Shown: positions 6,619 through 15,067 of the stretch, in pieces
Numbering within the stretch: the stretch's first letter is position 1
Layout of the letters: every line of letters begins with the position of its first letter
Position numbers and translations under genes: made by a program
The notes under the pieces: model-generated
The model's database searches: none
Told to the model about the DNA's origin: nothing
The model's input: only the letters and a program-made list of their open reading frames with translations
Origin: an uncultured Collinsella sp.
GTDB taxonomy: Bacteria; Actinomycetota; Coriobacteriia; Coriobacteriales; Coriobacteriaceae
DNA: 60,353 bases
NCBI GenBank assembly: GCA_937923795.1
Contig: CALDWI010000001.1
Coordinates: 1 to 60,353 of the forward strand
Direction: 5' to 3'

Positions 6619-8622
6619 TTAGACCAGGCGGGCGTTGATCGTCTTGGCGATCTCGGCGGCGTCGGTGGAACCCTTGACGGTGGCACGGAAGTCCTCGTCC
6701 ATAAGCGCCTCGGCGACCTTGGACAGGATCTTGAGGTGCGTGGTGCCAGCCTGAGCGCCCGGGATGAGCAGGGCGATGGCAACGTTGACGGGAGCGCCGT
6801 CCATGGTGTCCCAACCGGTCACGCCAGAGTCGTCCTTGACGACGATGACAGCGGCCTCGGTGATGGCGTCGGACTTGGCATGCGGAATGGCGAAGCCCTC
6901 CATCATGCCCGTGGTGCCCTCGGCCTCGCGGGCCAGGAAGGCGTTCATCACGGCGTCGGCGCCGCCGGCGATACCGGCTTTGACGGCCTGGTTGGAGACA
7001 AAGCTCAGAGCCTCGTCACGAGAAGCAAAGTCCTCGGCGACAAAGACGTTCTCGACCTTCACGAAGTCGGAAGCCTCGGCCTTGGGGGCCTCGACAGCAG
7101 CGGCCTTAGGGGCCTCAGCCGGCTTGGCTGCAGGAGCGGGCTTCTGGTTCTTCTCGAAGTCGTACTTCTTGAAGGCCACGAACAGGATGCCACCGACCAC
7201 GGCGCCGATGAGGATCGCGAGGACCCACAGCGGACCGTTCTCGACAACGGGCAGGACCAGGAAGCCACCGTGGGGTGCCGGATCGTGAACGTTGAACATA
7301 ATGGTCAGAATCGAAGCGATGGAGGAACCGAGCATCATGATGGGCATGACGGGCCAGATGTTCTTGGTCATGAACGGAATGGCGCCCTCGGTGATGTGGG
7401 TGCAACCAAGGATGAGGTTGACGACACCGGCGTCGTGATCCTCCTGGCTGAAGTACTTCTTGCCGACAACGACGGCGAAGGTGGTGATCAGCGGCGGAAC
7501 GATGCAAGCGGCGGAGACGGCAGCCATGAAGTTGGTGCCGAAGTTGTAGGTGTCGGTGCCGACACCGGCGGCCAGGGCCTCGGTGAGCATAGCGGTACCG
7601 GTGACGTAAGCAGCCTTGTTGACCGGGCCGCCCATGTCAAAGGCGCACATGCAGCCGATGGCAAGACCCAGAACAACGGCGCCAGAGGCGGACAGGCCCT
7701 TGAGGAAGTCCATCATGGCGGTGTTGATGGCAGCCATGGGGCCGGAGATGCCGAGCATGACCAGACCGACGATGGCGGTCGAGAACAGCGGGTACAGGAA
7801 GATAGCTTTGAGGCCGTCCAGGTTCTTGGGCAGACCGGCAAAGACCTTCTCGAGCAGCAGGATGACATAGCCAGCAAGGAAGCCGCCGACGATGCCGCCC
7901 AGGAAGCCAAAGCCCACACCTGCGCCACCGGCGTCGATCATGCCGGTATCGGCGTTAACGGGCAGACCCTGGATGGCGATCATACCGGCGACGAAACCGG
8001 GAACGAGCGCCGGGCGCTTGCCGATGGACTCGGCGATGTAGGCGGAAAGCACCGGAACCATGAGGTTCATGGCGATGCCGCCGATGATCTTGAGCATGGC
8101 GGCAAAGGTGTTGTAGTCGGCAGCCGTCGAATCGAAGGACGTGATGCCCCACAGGAACGAGACGGCGGTCAGAACACCACCGGCGACGACGAAGACCAGC
8201 ATATGGCTGACGCCATTCATGAGGTGCTTGTAGATGACGTGGCCGATGGACTCCTTCTCCTCGACCTCGTCCTCGACATCGGCAGCAGCCGCAACCGAGT
8301 CGTCGCCCTTGGCGGCGAGCGCGCGGTCAATCAGCTTTCCGGCGGCCTCGACGGACAGGGCCTTGGAAACGCCAACGGAAACCATGGGCTTACCGGCGAA
8401 ACGCTCAGCCTGGACATCCTTATCGGCTGCGACGACGACGGCCTTGGCACCGGCGATCTCACCCTTCGTGAGCTCGTTCTCGACACCGACCTGGCCATGG
8501 GTCTCAACCTTAATGGTCAGACCTCGCTCGGCAGCTGCCTTCTCCAGCGCCTCCTTCGCCATGAAGGTGTGCGCAATGCCGGTCGGGCAACCGGTCGCGG
8601 CGATGATGTCAAACTTAGCCAT
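6619..8622 (-). CDS. fruA: Fructose-specific PTS permease, EIIBCA
   Basis: Membrane permease that imports fructose while phosphorylating it to fructose 1-phosphate. Domain order is B-C-A: EIIB at residues 1-105 with the phospho-cysteine in ATGCPTGIAHTF (Cys12); a short acidic linker; an EIIC membrane domain of roughly 340 residues beginning at IGHVIYKHLMNG; an Ala/Pro/Lys linker near 490-520; and EIIA at about 520-667 with the phospho-histidine in FAIPHAKSD (His581). The 667-residue length fits the fused class. ATG 8622 follows AAGGAGGG. A perfect 16-base GC-rich palindrome (8644-8659) sits in its leader. The divergent RpiR-type gene is the obvious candidate regulator. Confidence 0.95.
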   Translation of the reverse strand: MAKFDIIAATGCPTGIAHTFMAKEALEKAAAERGLTIKVETHGQVGVENELTKGEIAGAKAVVVAADKDVQAERFAGKPMVSVGVSKALSVEAAGKLIDRALAAKGDDSVAAAADVEDEVEEKESIGHVIYKHLMNGVSHMLVFVVAGGVLTAVSFLWGITSFDSTAADYNTFAAMLKIIGGIAMNLMVPVLSAYIAESIGKRPALVPGFVAGMIAIQGLPVNADTGMIDAGGAGVGFGFLGGIVGGFLAGYVILLLEKVFAGLPKNLDGLKAIFLYPLFSTAIVGLVMLGISGPMAAINTAMMDFLKGLSASGAVVLGLAIGCMCAFDMGGPVNKAAYVTGTAMLTEALAAGVGTDTYNFGTNFMAAVSAACIVPPLITTFAVVVGKKYFSQEDHDAGVVNLILGCTHITEGAIPFMTKNIWPVMPIMMLGSSIASILTIMFNVHDPAPHGGFLVLPVVENGPLWVLAILIGAVVGGILFVAFKKYDFEKNQKPAPAAKPAEAPKAAAVEAPKAEASDFVKVENVFVAEDFASRDEALSFVSNQAVKAGIAGGADAVMNAFLAREAEGTTGMMEGFAIPHAKSDAITEAAVIVVKDDSGVTGWDTMDGAPVNVAIALLIPGAQAGTTHLKILSKVAEALMDEDFRATVKGSTDAAEIAKTINARLV

Positions 8623-8893
8623 GTGTCCCTCCTTCTTGAGTACAGCGCCCGCGGGCGCTCCCCTATGCGCGCTTCAATGCGCGTTTTTCCACACTTGAAA
8701 GATACCAACCTACCGTCCGCGTGAGAAGAGACAAGGCGCAATTCTCCGGTGAAAGGTTCTTTCATAACCGTAAACGGTAAGTGAAAGTTTACCATCAACA
8801 CTTGAAACGGCAAGGTGTATCTTGTAATTGAAACTGCCCGTATACTATGGCATTAAAAACGAGTCCGATTTTCATGCCAACCAGGAGCCATCC
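8623..8893. promoter_or_regulatory. Divergent fruA / RpiR-regulator control region
   Basis: This 271-base gap separates two divergent genes. It holds a perfect palindrome at 8644-8659 (in the fruA leader), direct repeats of ACACTTGAAA at 8691-8700 and 8798-8807, the inverted repeat GAAAG-GTT-CTTTC at 8751-8763, and ACCGT-AA-ACGGT at 8767-8778. TATACT at about 8840-8845 is a likely -10 for the plus-strand regulator. TGAAA/TTTCA half-sites also occur upstream of PfkB copy 1. Binding by the RpiR protein is inferred. Confidence 0.6.
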
Positions 8894-9751
8894 ATGACCG
8901 ATAGCAGCAAGAGCGCGCTCTCCCTTATTAGCACGCACAAAGGGTACAGCGATTCCGAGCAGCGCATTGTCGACTATATATTGGAGCACCAGTCCGAGGC
9001 GCCGCGCCTGACGGCCGCCCAGCTCTCACGAGCCGCTGCCACGTCCGAGGCGACGGTCTCGCGCTTTTGCCGCAAGCTGGGCTTTGGCAGCTTCCGCAGC
9101 TTTCAGTTTTCGTTGGCGCGCGACTTGGAGAGTCAGCGCAACGAGGGCCTGACCGACGAGGTCTCGCTCGACAACATGGAGCAGAGCCTTAAAAATATCC
9201 TCGCCGCCAAGGTGAGTGAGCTTAATGCGACCATCGACGGCATTGATCACGACACGTTGGCCGCAGTTGTACACGCGCTTAAGAACGCCGGCGTTATTGA
9301 GTTTGCGGCCGTAGGCAACACCAACGCCGTCGCGCTCGACGCGACGTTCAAGTTCTCGCAGCTGGGCCTGCGCTGCATGGCGAGCACCATTAGCGAGACA
9401 TCAATCGGCTTTGCGCTCACGTTACGCCCGGGTGACGTCATCGTGCTAATCTCAAACTCTGGCAAATCGCGCCGACTGAATCGCATGGCAAAAGCGGCTC
9501 GCAACTGCGGCGCAACCGTAGTCGTCATCAGCAGCGATAGCAAGTCTCCACTTGCGCGCCTCGCCGACTACACCTTTAATACCGTCAATCACGAAGCGCT
9601 GCTGACAACGGGCGACTTCGCATTCTCCAAGATGAGCGCCACGATGATCATAGAGGTCATCTACAACTTCCTGCTGCCCGAAATCGAGGACGCCCGAGAG
9701 CATATCAGCTACTACGAAGAGCTCATCCAACCGGATAAGGTCGTGGAGTAA
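8894..9751 (+). CDS. RpiR/MurR family transcriptional regulator (HTH + SIS)
   Basis: A 285-residue regulator with an N-terminal RpiR-type winged HTH (about residues 1-80; TAAQLSRAAATSEATVSRFC is the helix-turn-helix) and a C-terminal SIS sugar-phosphate-binding domain (about 125-265), with VGNTNAVALD and LISNSGKSRRL as the usual ligand-loop segments. Such proteins sense phosphorylated sugars. ATG 8894 has AGGAG eight bases upstream; in-frame codons further upstream are not conserved in character. It is divergent from the fructose permease, so fructose 1-phosphate or another hexose phosphate is the likely effector. Whether it represses or activates cannot be read from the sequence. Confidence 0.9.
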   Translation: MTDSSKSALSLISTHKGYSDSEQRIVDYILEHQSEAPRLTAAQLSRAAATSEATVSRFCRKLGFGSFRSFQFSLARDLESQRNEGLTDEVSLDNMEQSLKNILAAKVSELNATIDGIDHDTLAAVVHALKNAGVIEFAAVGNTNAVALDATFKFSQLGLRCMASTISETSIGFALTLRPGDVIVLISNSGKSRRLNRMAKAARNCGATVVVISSDSKSPLARLADYTFNTVNHEALLTTGDFAFSKMSATMIIEVIYNFLLPEIEDAREHISYYEELIQPDKVVE

Positions 9752-9759
9752 AACGCGAA

Positions 9760-9792
9760 GTGGGACAAAAAATTCAGTCTATTTTGTCCCAC
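9760..9792. terminator. Hairpin between convergent regulator and recN
   Basis: GTGGGACAAAA (9760-9770) is perfectly complementary to TTTTGTCCCAC (9782-9792) with an 11-base loop. The T-rich right arm could terminate either converging gene. A partial copy of its left half recurs at 26395-26412, so it may also be a dispersed element. Confidence 0.65.
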
Positions 9793-9810
9793 CAACACCG
9801 CTGATACGAC

Positions 9811-11439
9811 CTAACCTCGAGCTTCTTCAAGCATCTGCTTGGCATGCGCCAAGCTCGCCTCCGATTGATCGCCGCTCAACATGCGGGCGATCTCGGCGGT
9901 ACGCGCTTCGCCGGTCACCTCGTCCAGGTGCGTCTGGGGAACATCGCCCGGCTCTTTACTGACCACGTAATGCTTGTCGGCCATAACCGCAACCTGCGCC
10001 AGGTGGGTTACGACAATGACCTGATGCGTGGCGGCAAGATCGGCCAGGACACCGGCCAGCGCACGAGCGGTGGAGCCGCCGACACCGGCATCGACCTCGT
10101 CGAACACAAGCGTATCCACGCCGTCCGCATTACCGAGGACAACCTTGCTCGCCAGCATCACGCGGCTCAGCTCGCCGCCCGAGGCAATGCGGCGCAAGGG
10201 ACGAGGTGTCAAGCCGGCGCCGCTGCGATACAAAAGCTCATAGCTCGAAGGACCCGCGAGTGTCCACTCAGCACGCGGAAGATCGCGCGACTCCCAGACC
10301 AGCTCAGCGCCGCCCATCTCCAGGCGCGCCATCTGACGACCCACCTCGTGACAAAAACGCGGAGCAGCGGTATTGCGCGCACGCTTGAGCGCCTTGGCGG
10401 CGACGAACAGTTCGCGCTCCGCCGCGCCAAGCGCTTCGCGCGCCTCCTTGATCTGCTCATCACCATCGTCTACCAGCGATAACAGCTCTTGCGAGTGATC
10501 GCGCATGGCAAAAACATCGTCCATGGTGGGACCCCACTGACGCAACAGGCCCTTGAGGTCGGAATACCGCTCACGCATGCGAGCGAGCTCGCGCGGGTCG
10601 AAGGCGACGCCATCGCGATAGGTACGAAGCTCGTTCGCGCAATCCTCAAGGGAGATACAGGCATCCGAAAGCGCATCGGCAATATCGCCCAGTTTGCGAT
10701 CGACGGAAGCCATGCGGGAAAGTTCTGCCACGGCGCTGTTCACGGCATCAAGCGCTCCCCCTTCAGAGGCAAGCGATGCATGGGCATCGTTAGCTGTGGC
10801 AACCAGCACCTCGGCATGTTCGGAGCGCGGCAGCAATTCCTCGAGTTCCTCATACTCGCCTGGTTTGGGGTCGACCTCGCCGATGCGCTCGAGCGCAAAG
10901 CGCGATTCCTCGACGCGGCTCCCCTGCGCACGCGAGGTCTCTTCGACACGTCGAACCTCCTTAGCGGCAGCGCGCGAAGCCTTAAAGCAGGCGCGGTAGT
11001 GCTCGAGCGCCTCGAGTGCAGGGCGCCCTGCCCAGGCATCGACCATCGCAACATGATGCGCCGGATCGAGCAAGCGCTGGTGCTCGTGTTGGCCGCACAG
11101 ATCCATCATCACGCCAACGCGCTCCGAAAGCTCGCGCACACTGGCGATGCGGCCGTCAATCTTCACGCGGCTGCGGCCCTCGGCAGAAAGGCTGCGCTGG
11201 ACCGTGAAACCCTCCGTGTCGTGTGGACCGTCGAACAGCCGCGCCTCGACGCTGGCAAGCGCCTCGCCCTCGCGCACCGTCGACGAATCCGCGCGCTCAC
11301 CCAAAATAAGCTTGAGGGCCGAGAGCAGCGCGGTCTTGCCGGCACCGGTCTCGCCGGTCAGGACAGTCAGGCCGGCACTCGGCAGCAGCGTCGCCTCGCG
11401 AATGAGCGCAATGTTAGAAACCTGCAGCTCATCGATCAT
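9811..11439 (-). CDS. recN: DNA repair protein RecN
   Basis: SMC-like ATPase that gathers and protects DNA ends during double-strand-break repair. The N-terminal Walker A GETGAGKT is at residues 29-36. A coiled-coil centre (about 155-360) is shorter than in SMC. The C-terminal half has the ABC signature ASGGELSRVML and Walker B VFDEVDAG. At 542 residues it is near normal size. ATG 11439 has GGAG upstream and overlaps the end of nadK by 11 bases, indicating translational coupling. It is the last gene of the efp-nusB-tlyA-nadK series. Confidence 0.95.
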   Translation of the reverse strand: MIDELQVSNIALIREATLLPSAGLTVLTGETGAGKTALLSALKLILGERADSSTVREGEALASVEARLFDGPHDTEGFTVQRSLSAEGRSRVKIDGRIASVRELSERVGVMMDLCGQHEHQRLLDPAHHVAMVDAWAGRPALEALEHYRACFKASRAAAKEVRRVEETSRAQGSRVEESRFALERIGEVDPKPGEYEELEELLPRSEHAEVLVATANDAHASLASEGGALDAVNSAVAELSRMASVDRKLGDIADALSDACISLEDCANELRTYRDGVAFDPRELARMRERYSDLKGLLRQWGPTMDDVFAMRDHSQELLSLVDDGDEQIKEAREALGAAERELFVAAKALKRARNTAAPRFCHEVGRQMARLEMGGAELVWESRDLPRAEWTLAGPSSYELLYRSGAGLTPRPLRRIASGGELSRVMLASKVVLGNADGVDTLVFDEVDAGVGGSTARALAGVLADLAATHQVIVVTHLAQVAVMADKHYVVSKEPGDVPQTHLDEVTGEARTAEIARMLSGDQSEASLAHAKQMLEEARG

Positions 11440-12289
11440 GACGGACTCCGTAGAATACGCGGCTCACCGAGTTATAGAAGCTCTCGGGGCCGTAATCCAG
11501 CAGCAACACATCTCCGGGCCCGCGGCGCACCGCCACGCTCTCAACGGTGCCATCGCAGGTAATAAACTGTCCATCGATAGCAATCGCTGGAACGCTCGGA
11601 CGATCATCAGACATAAAGATTTCGACGACATCACTCGGCGAAGTCAAGAAGGCACGGGCCTGAATGGTGTGCGGCGCAATGGGTACGCAGACCATGCCCG
11701 TATAGTCGGGGCTCACGATGGGGCCACCGGCACTGAGCGCGTAACCCGTAGAACCAGTCGCCGTGGACACGACCACGCCGTCGCCACGCAGGCGATCGAT
11801 ATGGTGGCCGGACACCGTGATGTCAAACTCGACCATATCGGACAGAGGGCCGCGCGTGAGCGCCATGTCATTGAGGGCGAACGTGCGCACGACATCCTTC
11901 GTGCCATCGTCACGCACGGACACGATATCCGCGGCGATGGTAGCGCGACGGCTCACATGCAGCTCGCCGGACAGGGCGTCGCTCACAACCTGCAAAATGT
12001 CGCGCTCCTCGGGACTCGCGGCCGTCAAAAAGCCCAGGTGACCATAGGAAAGACCGAGGATAGGAATCTCGCGATGGTTGAGGATGCGGGCAGCGCGCAG
12101 CAACGTACCGTCACCGCCGAGCGTAATGACCAGATCGGAGCCGTCAATATCAGGCGTGCTCTGAATCTTCGATCGCTGGTCGGCAGCCCATGCGACCTCA
12201 TAGCCCTGGCGCGTCAGCCAAAGCTCGAGCATCAGGCCGCTCTCGACCGCCTCTTGCTTGTAGTAATTGGGAACCAGAAAGACCTTCAT
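11429..12289 (-). CDS. nadK: NAD kinase
   Basis: Phosphorylates NAD to NADP, the source of the cell's NADP pool. The 286-residue protein begins KVFLVPNYYKQEA and has the family motif VITLGGDGTLLRAARI with the catalytic GGDG, then TGSTGYALSAGGPIV in the C-terminal all-beta domain. Its start overlaps the tlyA stop in an ATGA junction and its end overlaps recN. This tlyA-nadK-recN order is common in Gram-positive bacteria. Confidence 0.96.
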   Translation of the reverse strand: MKVFLVPNYYKQEAVESGLMLELWLTRQGYEVAWAADQRSKIQSTPDIDGSDLVITLGGDGTLLRAARILNHREIPILGLSYGHLGFLTAASPEERDILQVVSDALSGELHVSRRATIAADIVSVRDDGTKDVVRTFALNDMALTRGPLSDMVEFDITVSGHHIDRLRGDGVVVSTATGSTGYALSAGGPIVSPDYTGMVCVPIAPHTIQARAFLTSPSDVVEIFMSDDRPSVPAIAIDGQFITCDGTVESVAVRRGPGDVLLLDYGPESFYNSVSRVFYGVRHDR

Positions 12290-13098
12290 AGCGTTGCAGC
12301 TTTCTCGCTCAAAACCGATACCTGGGATTGCAGCACGTCTTGCGAGCGGTCGCCAGATTCAAATCTCGTGCCGTACAGGAAAAACTCAACGTTGCCCTTG
12401 GCACCATGAATGGGCGACACGCACACATCGACCGGGAACAGGCCCTTGGCAGCAAAGAGCTCAACCGCCGCCACGAGCGTATCGCGGCGCACGGCGGGAT
12501 CGGTCACAATGCCGCCCTCGCCCACCAGCGCCGCCGGAGCTTCAAACTGCGGCTTTACGAGCGTGCAGAATGCACCCGTAGGCGCCAGGCACGCCAGTAC
12601 CGCATCGATAATGTTCGCGATGCTGGTAAAAGAGACATCACACACAGCCAGGTCGATGGCGCCGGCATAGCCAAGCTCAGGCAGCTGCGTCACGTTTGTG
12701 CGCTCATGCAGCGTCACGCGATCGTCCTGACGCAACGACCAATCGAACTGGGCGCGACCCACGTCCACAGAGACAACAGTCGCAGCTCCGCGCTTGAGCA
12801 GGCAATCGGTAAAACCGCCGGTAGAGCAGCCCACATCCAAACAGGCAAGGCCCGTCGGATTGATGCCAAACGCATCAAGCGCGCCTTCGAGCTTAAGACC
12901 GCCGCGGCCAACATAGGGAATACGCCCCTTCACGTGCAGCGGCAGCCCCGGCATCACCTTAAGACCCGGCGAAGTCAAGCGCTCGCCGCCACTCGAGACC
13001 AAGCCGGCCATAAGAGTGCGAAGGGCATCCGCGCGATCGGCGCAGATGCCCTGTGAAATCAGTTCGTCATCAAGACGCACGCGTTTCATGAATGCCAT
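12286..13098 (-). CDS. tlyA: TlyA family rRNA 2'-O-methyltransferase (hemolysin A-like)
   Basis: Predicted ribosomal RNA 2'-O-methyltransferase; in mycobacteria TlyA modifies 16S and 23S rRNA. An N-terminal S4 RNA-binding domain (about residues 5-60, KRVRLDDELISQGI) is followed by a Rossmann methyltransferase fold with the SAM motif LACLDVGCSTGGFTDCLL. There is no secretion signal, so the old name haemolysin is not meant literally. The start is uncertain: ATG 13098 and ATG 13089 both fit, and neither has a strong ribosome site. It lies 26 bases after xseB and overlaps nadK by four bases. Confidence 0.9.
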   Translation of the reverse strand: MAFMKRVRLDDELISQGICADRADALRTLMAGLVSSGGERLTSPGLKVMPGLPLHVKGRIPYVGRGGLKLEGALDAFGINPTGLACLDVGCSTGGFTDCLLKRGAATVVSVDVGRAQFDWSLRQDDRVTLHERTNVTQLPELGYAGAIDLAVCDVSFTSIANIIDAVLACLAPTGAFCTLVKPQFEAPAALVGEGGIVTDPAVRRDTLVAAVELFAAKGLFPVDVCVSPIHGAKGNVEFFLYGTRFESGDRSQDVLQSQVSVLSEKAATL

Positions 13099-13124
13099 CA
13101 ACCATTCGTATCCGGAGATGCGGC

Positions 13125-13364
13125 CTAGCTATCCTGGGATTCGTTTGCCGCATCCTCATCGTATTCCTGTTCGAGCTTATCGGCCTCACGCGGCGTCAGC
13201 TCAAACTTGTCGACCATATCGACCGCGCGGGAGCCCAGCTCAATCGCCTCGTCAAACAGATCGAGCGAACGCTCCAAGGACGTATCCTTGGAGCGAACGG
13301 TAGCGATGATCTGGTCCAGGCGGTCCGAGATCTCGTCGAAGTTGCGGACGGAACCCTCTGGCAT
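13125..13364 (-). CDS. xseB: Exodeoxyribonuclease VII small subunit
   Basis: Small helical subunit (79 residues) that binds several-fold to XseA to form exonuclease VII. The core motif FDEISDRLDQIIATV followed by SLERSLDLFDEAIEL is typical, and the tail is acidic. Its usual partner gene xseA is not next to it, nor anywhere in this window; the gene sits between nusB (2-base gap) and tlyA. Confidence 0.9.
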   Translation of the reverse strand: MPEGSVRNFDEISDRLDQIIATVRSKDTSLERSLDLFDEAIELGSRAVDMVDKFELTPREADKLEQEYDEDAANESQDS

Positions 13365-13366
13365 GG

Positions 13367-13954
13367 CTACTCCTCGACGGAGTCGGCCTCGACGGCCTCA
13401 GCAGCGTCCGCATCCTCGGCAAGTACACCGGCGGCAGCCTGAGCGGCAGCGACCTTGGCGGCCGCCTCGGCAGCCTGCGCCTCCTCGCGAGCGCGATCCT
13501 CGGCCAGCAGTTCCTGGTACAGGTCCTCGCCCGGCAACTCCTCGCTGCGCGCGATCTTGCCCAGCACGCCGTTGACGAACGACGCGGACTGATCGGTGCC
13601 ATAGGCCTTGGCAAGCTCGACAGCCTCATTGATCACGATGGCGTCCGAGACCTCCTCGTCGGTGAGGAAACGCATCTCGTAAACGGCGATACGCAGCAGA
13701 TTGCGGTCGGCGCCGGGCATGCGCATAAGATCCCAGTTCTTGGCAACGGAGCGCAGAGCGCAGTCGATGCGGTCGATATGCTCGTAGGCACCGCGGCACA
13801 GCTCCAGCGCATAGGGGTCGAGGGGACCCTTCGAGATCAGGAAATCACCCTCGAGGACGCGCTCAAGCGGGCTGTCCGTGGCCTCGGCCTGGAACAGCAG
13901 CTGCAGCGCCTGACTGCGGGCAAGCGTACGCCCGCGATAAACCTTAAGGCTCAA
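13367..13954 (-). CDS. nusB: Transcription antitermination factor NusB with Ala/Glu-rich tail
   Basis: RNA-binding factor that with NusE/S10 binds boxA and prevents early termination of rRNA transcripts. The NusB fold occupies about residues 8-145 (RTLARSQALQLLFQAE at the start, LLRIAVYEMRFL and ASFVNGVLGKIA toward the end). After that a roughly 50-residue extension rich in Ala and Glu has low complexity and is absent from the minimal family length (about 130-145). It is separated from asp23-like by three bases and from xseB by two. Confidence 0.93.
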   Translation of the reverse strand: MSLKVYRGRTLARSQALQLLFQAEATDSPLERVLEGDFLISKGPLDPYALELCRGAYEHIDRIDCALRSVAKNWDLMRMPGADRNLLRIAVYEMRFLTDEEVSDAIVINEAVELAKAYGTDQSASFVNGVLGKIARSEELPGEDLYQELLAEDRAREEAQAAEAAAKVAAAQAAAGVLAEDADAAEAVEADSVEE

Positions 13955-13957
13955 AGG

Positions 13958-14320
13958 TTACTCCTTGGGGAAAACGAGGCCGTCGATGCAAACGTCAACG
14001 CGCTCGACCTCGACGCCCACCTGGGCATCGATGGCGGCGACCACGGCGGCGCGAACGGCCTCGGCGAGTTTCTTGAACGGATAGCCAAAGAACACCACGA
14101 CACGCACGGTGAGTGCGAGCTTGTCGCCGACGACCTCGGCCTCGACCGCCGGCTCGGAAGCCGGGGCCTTGGACGAGAGCATCATGGAGACAAGGTTGGT
14201 GGCAAGGTCCTTGACGCCAACGGAGGCGATGCCCTCGACATCGGACACGGCGTGCGAGACGATGGCGGTCAGAACATCGGGCGAAATGCCGATGCCGTCA
14301 ATCTTGATTTCCTGGGGCAT
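13958..14320 (-). CDS. Asp23/Gls24 family envelope stress protein (first copy)
   Basis: A 120-residue member of the Asp23/Gls24 (DUF322) family. Relatives are membrane-associated or cytosolic scaffold proteins linked to cell-wall stress; the biochemical role is not settled. The N-terminal ISPDVLTAIVSHAVSDVEGIASV segment and later VRVVVFFGYPFKKLAEAVR fit the family, with no membrane span of its own. It lies between efp and nusB, a conserved position. A second member is at 59725-60081. Confidence 0.87.
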   Translation of the reverse strand: MPQEIKIDGIGISPDVLTAIVSHAVSDVEGIASVGVKDLATNLVSMMLSSKAPASEPAVEAEVVGDKLALTVRVVVFFGYPFKKLAEAVRAAVVAAIDAQVGVEVERVDVCIDGLVFPKE

Positions 14321-14344
14321 GAGTCCTCCTAGAAGATTTGGTTG

Positions 14345-14908
14345 CTAGACGCGGGAGACGAACTTGCCGTCGCGGGTGTCAACCTTGATGACCTCGCCCT
14401 CGTTGAGGTACATGGGGACCTGGATGACAGCGCCGGTGTCGATCGTGGCCGGCTTGGTGGAACCCTGGACGGTGTCGCCCTTAAAGCCCGGGTCGGTTTG
14501 GACGATGGTGGTCTCGATGAACATCGGCGGGGTCACGCCCATGAGCTCATCGTCGGCGAAGAGCAGCTGGCAGACGTCGTTCTCGCGCAGCCACTTGGAG
14601 TTCTCGCCCACCATGTCCTCGGGAACGGGAACCTGCTCATAGGACTCGTTGTCCATGAAGATATAGTCGGTGCCATCGTTGTAGAGGTACTGGAACTCAC
14701 GGGTAGTGAGCATGACGCTCTCGAACTTGGTGCCGGCGTTGCAGGTGTTCTCGACGACGCGGCCGCTCTTGATGTCGCGGGTCTTGTAGCGCACAAACGC
14801 GCCGCCCTTGCCCGGCTTGACATGCTGGAACTCGACGATGGTGTAGACCTTGTCCTTGATGCGGAGACCGAGGCCGTTCTTGAAGTCGGCGGTAGAAATG
14901 GTAGGCAT
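14345..14908 (-). CDS. efp: Translation elongation factor P
   Basis: Binds between the P and E sites and helps ribosomes through polyproline stretches. The 187-residue protein has three beta-barrel domains. The tip loop HVKPGKGGAF carries Lys34, where the family may be modified (lysylation, 5-aminopentanol or none). ATG 14908 is preceded by AAAGG; an in-frame upstream extension is not conserved in character. It follows a peptidase gene, a common pairing, but a strong terminator lies between them, so efp probably has its own promoter. Confidence 0.96.
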   Translation of the reverse strand: MPTISTADFKNGLGLRIKDKVYTIVEFQHVKPGKGGAFVRYKTRDIKSGRVVENTCNAGTKFESVMLTTREFQYLYNDGTDYIFMDNESYEQVPVPEDMVGENSKWLRENDVCQLLFADDELMGVTPPMFIETTIVQTDPGFKGDTVQGSTKPATIDTGAVIQVPMYLNEGEVIKVDTRDGKFVSRV

Positions 14909-15000
14909 AGCGACCTTTCTTGTTATGGGCAGAACGCACAAGCGTCCAAATTACATACGACCGAAATTATACACTTGCAGACGGCGCCTGCAGCGAGCGC

Positions 15001-15045
15001 ATAAAAAGAGAACGCGGGGCGTCCGAATTGCTCCGGACGCCCCGC
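15001..15045 (-). terminator. Strong intrinsic terminator of the peptidase gene
   Basis: GCGGGGCGTCCG (15014-15025) pairs perfectly with CGGACGCCCCGC (15034-15045). On the minus strand the stem is followed by GTTCTCTTTTTATG. It lies 23 bases after the pepP-type stop codon. Confidence 0.93.
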
Positions 15046-15067
15046 CCCAAAAATCTATCGAAATGGG

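Noticed and set aside
6613..8724. About 700-codon open frame on the plus strand opposite fruA
   Set aside because: Same cause: antisense of a strongly biased gene. No recognisable domain, and it spans the fruA start and leader.
12286..13098. Haemolysin toxin
   Set aside because: The TlyA name is historical. The S4 plus methyltransferase domains and the absence of a secretion signal indicate an RNA methyltransferase.
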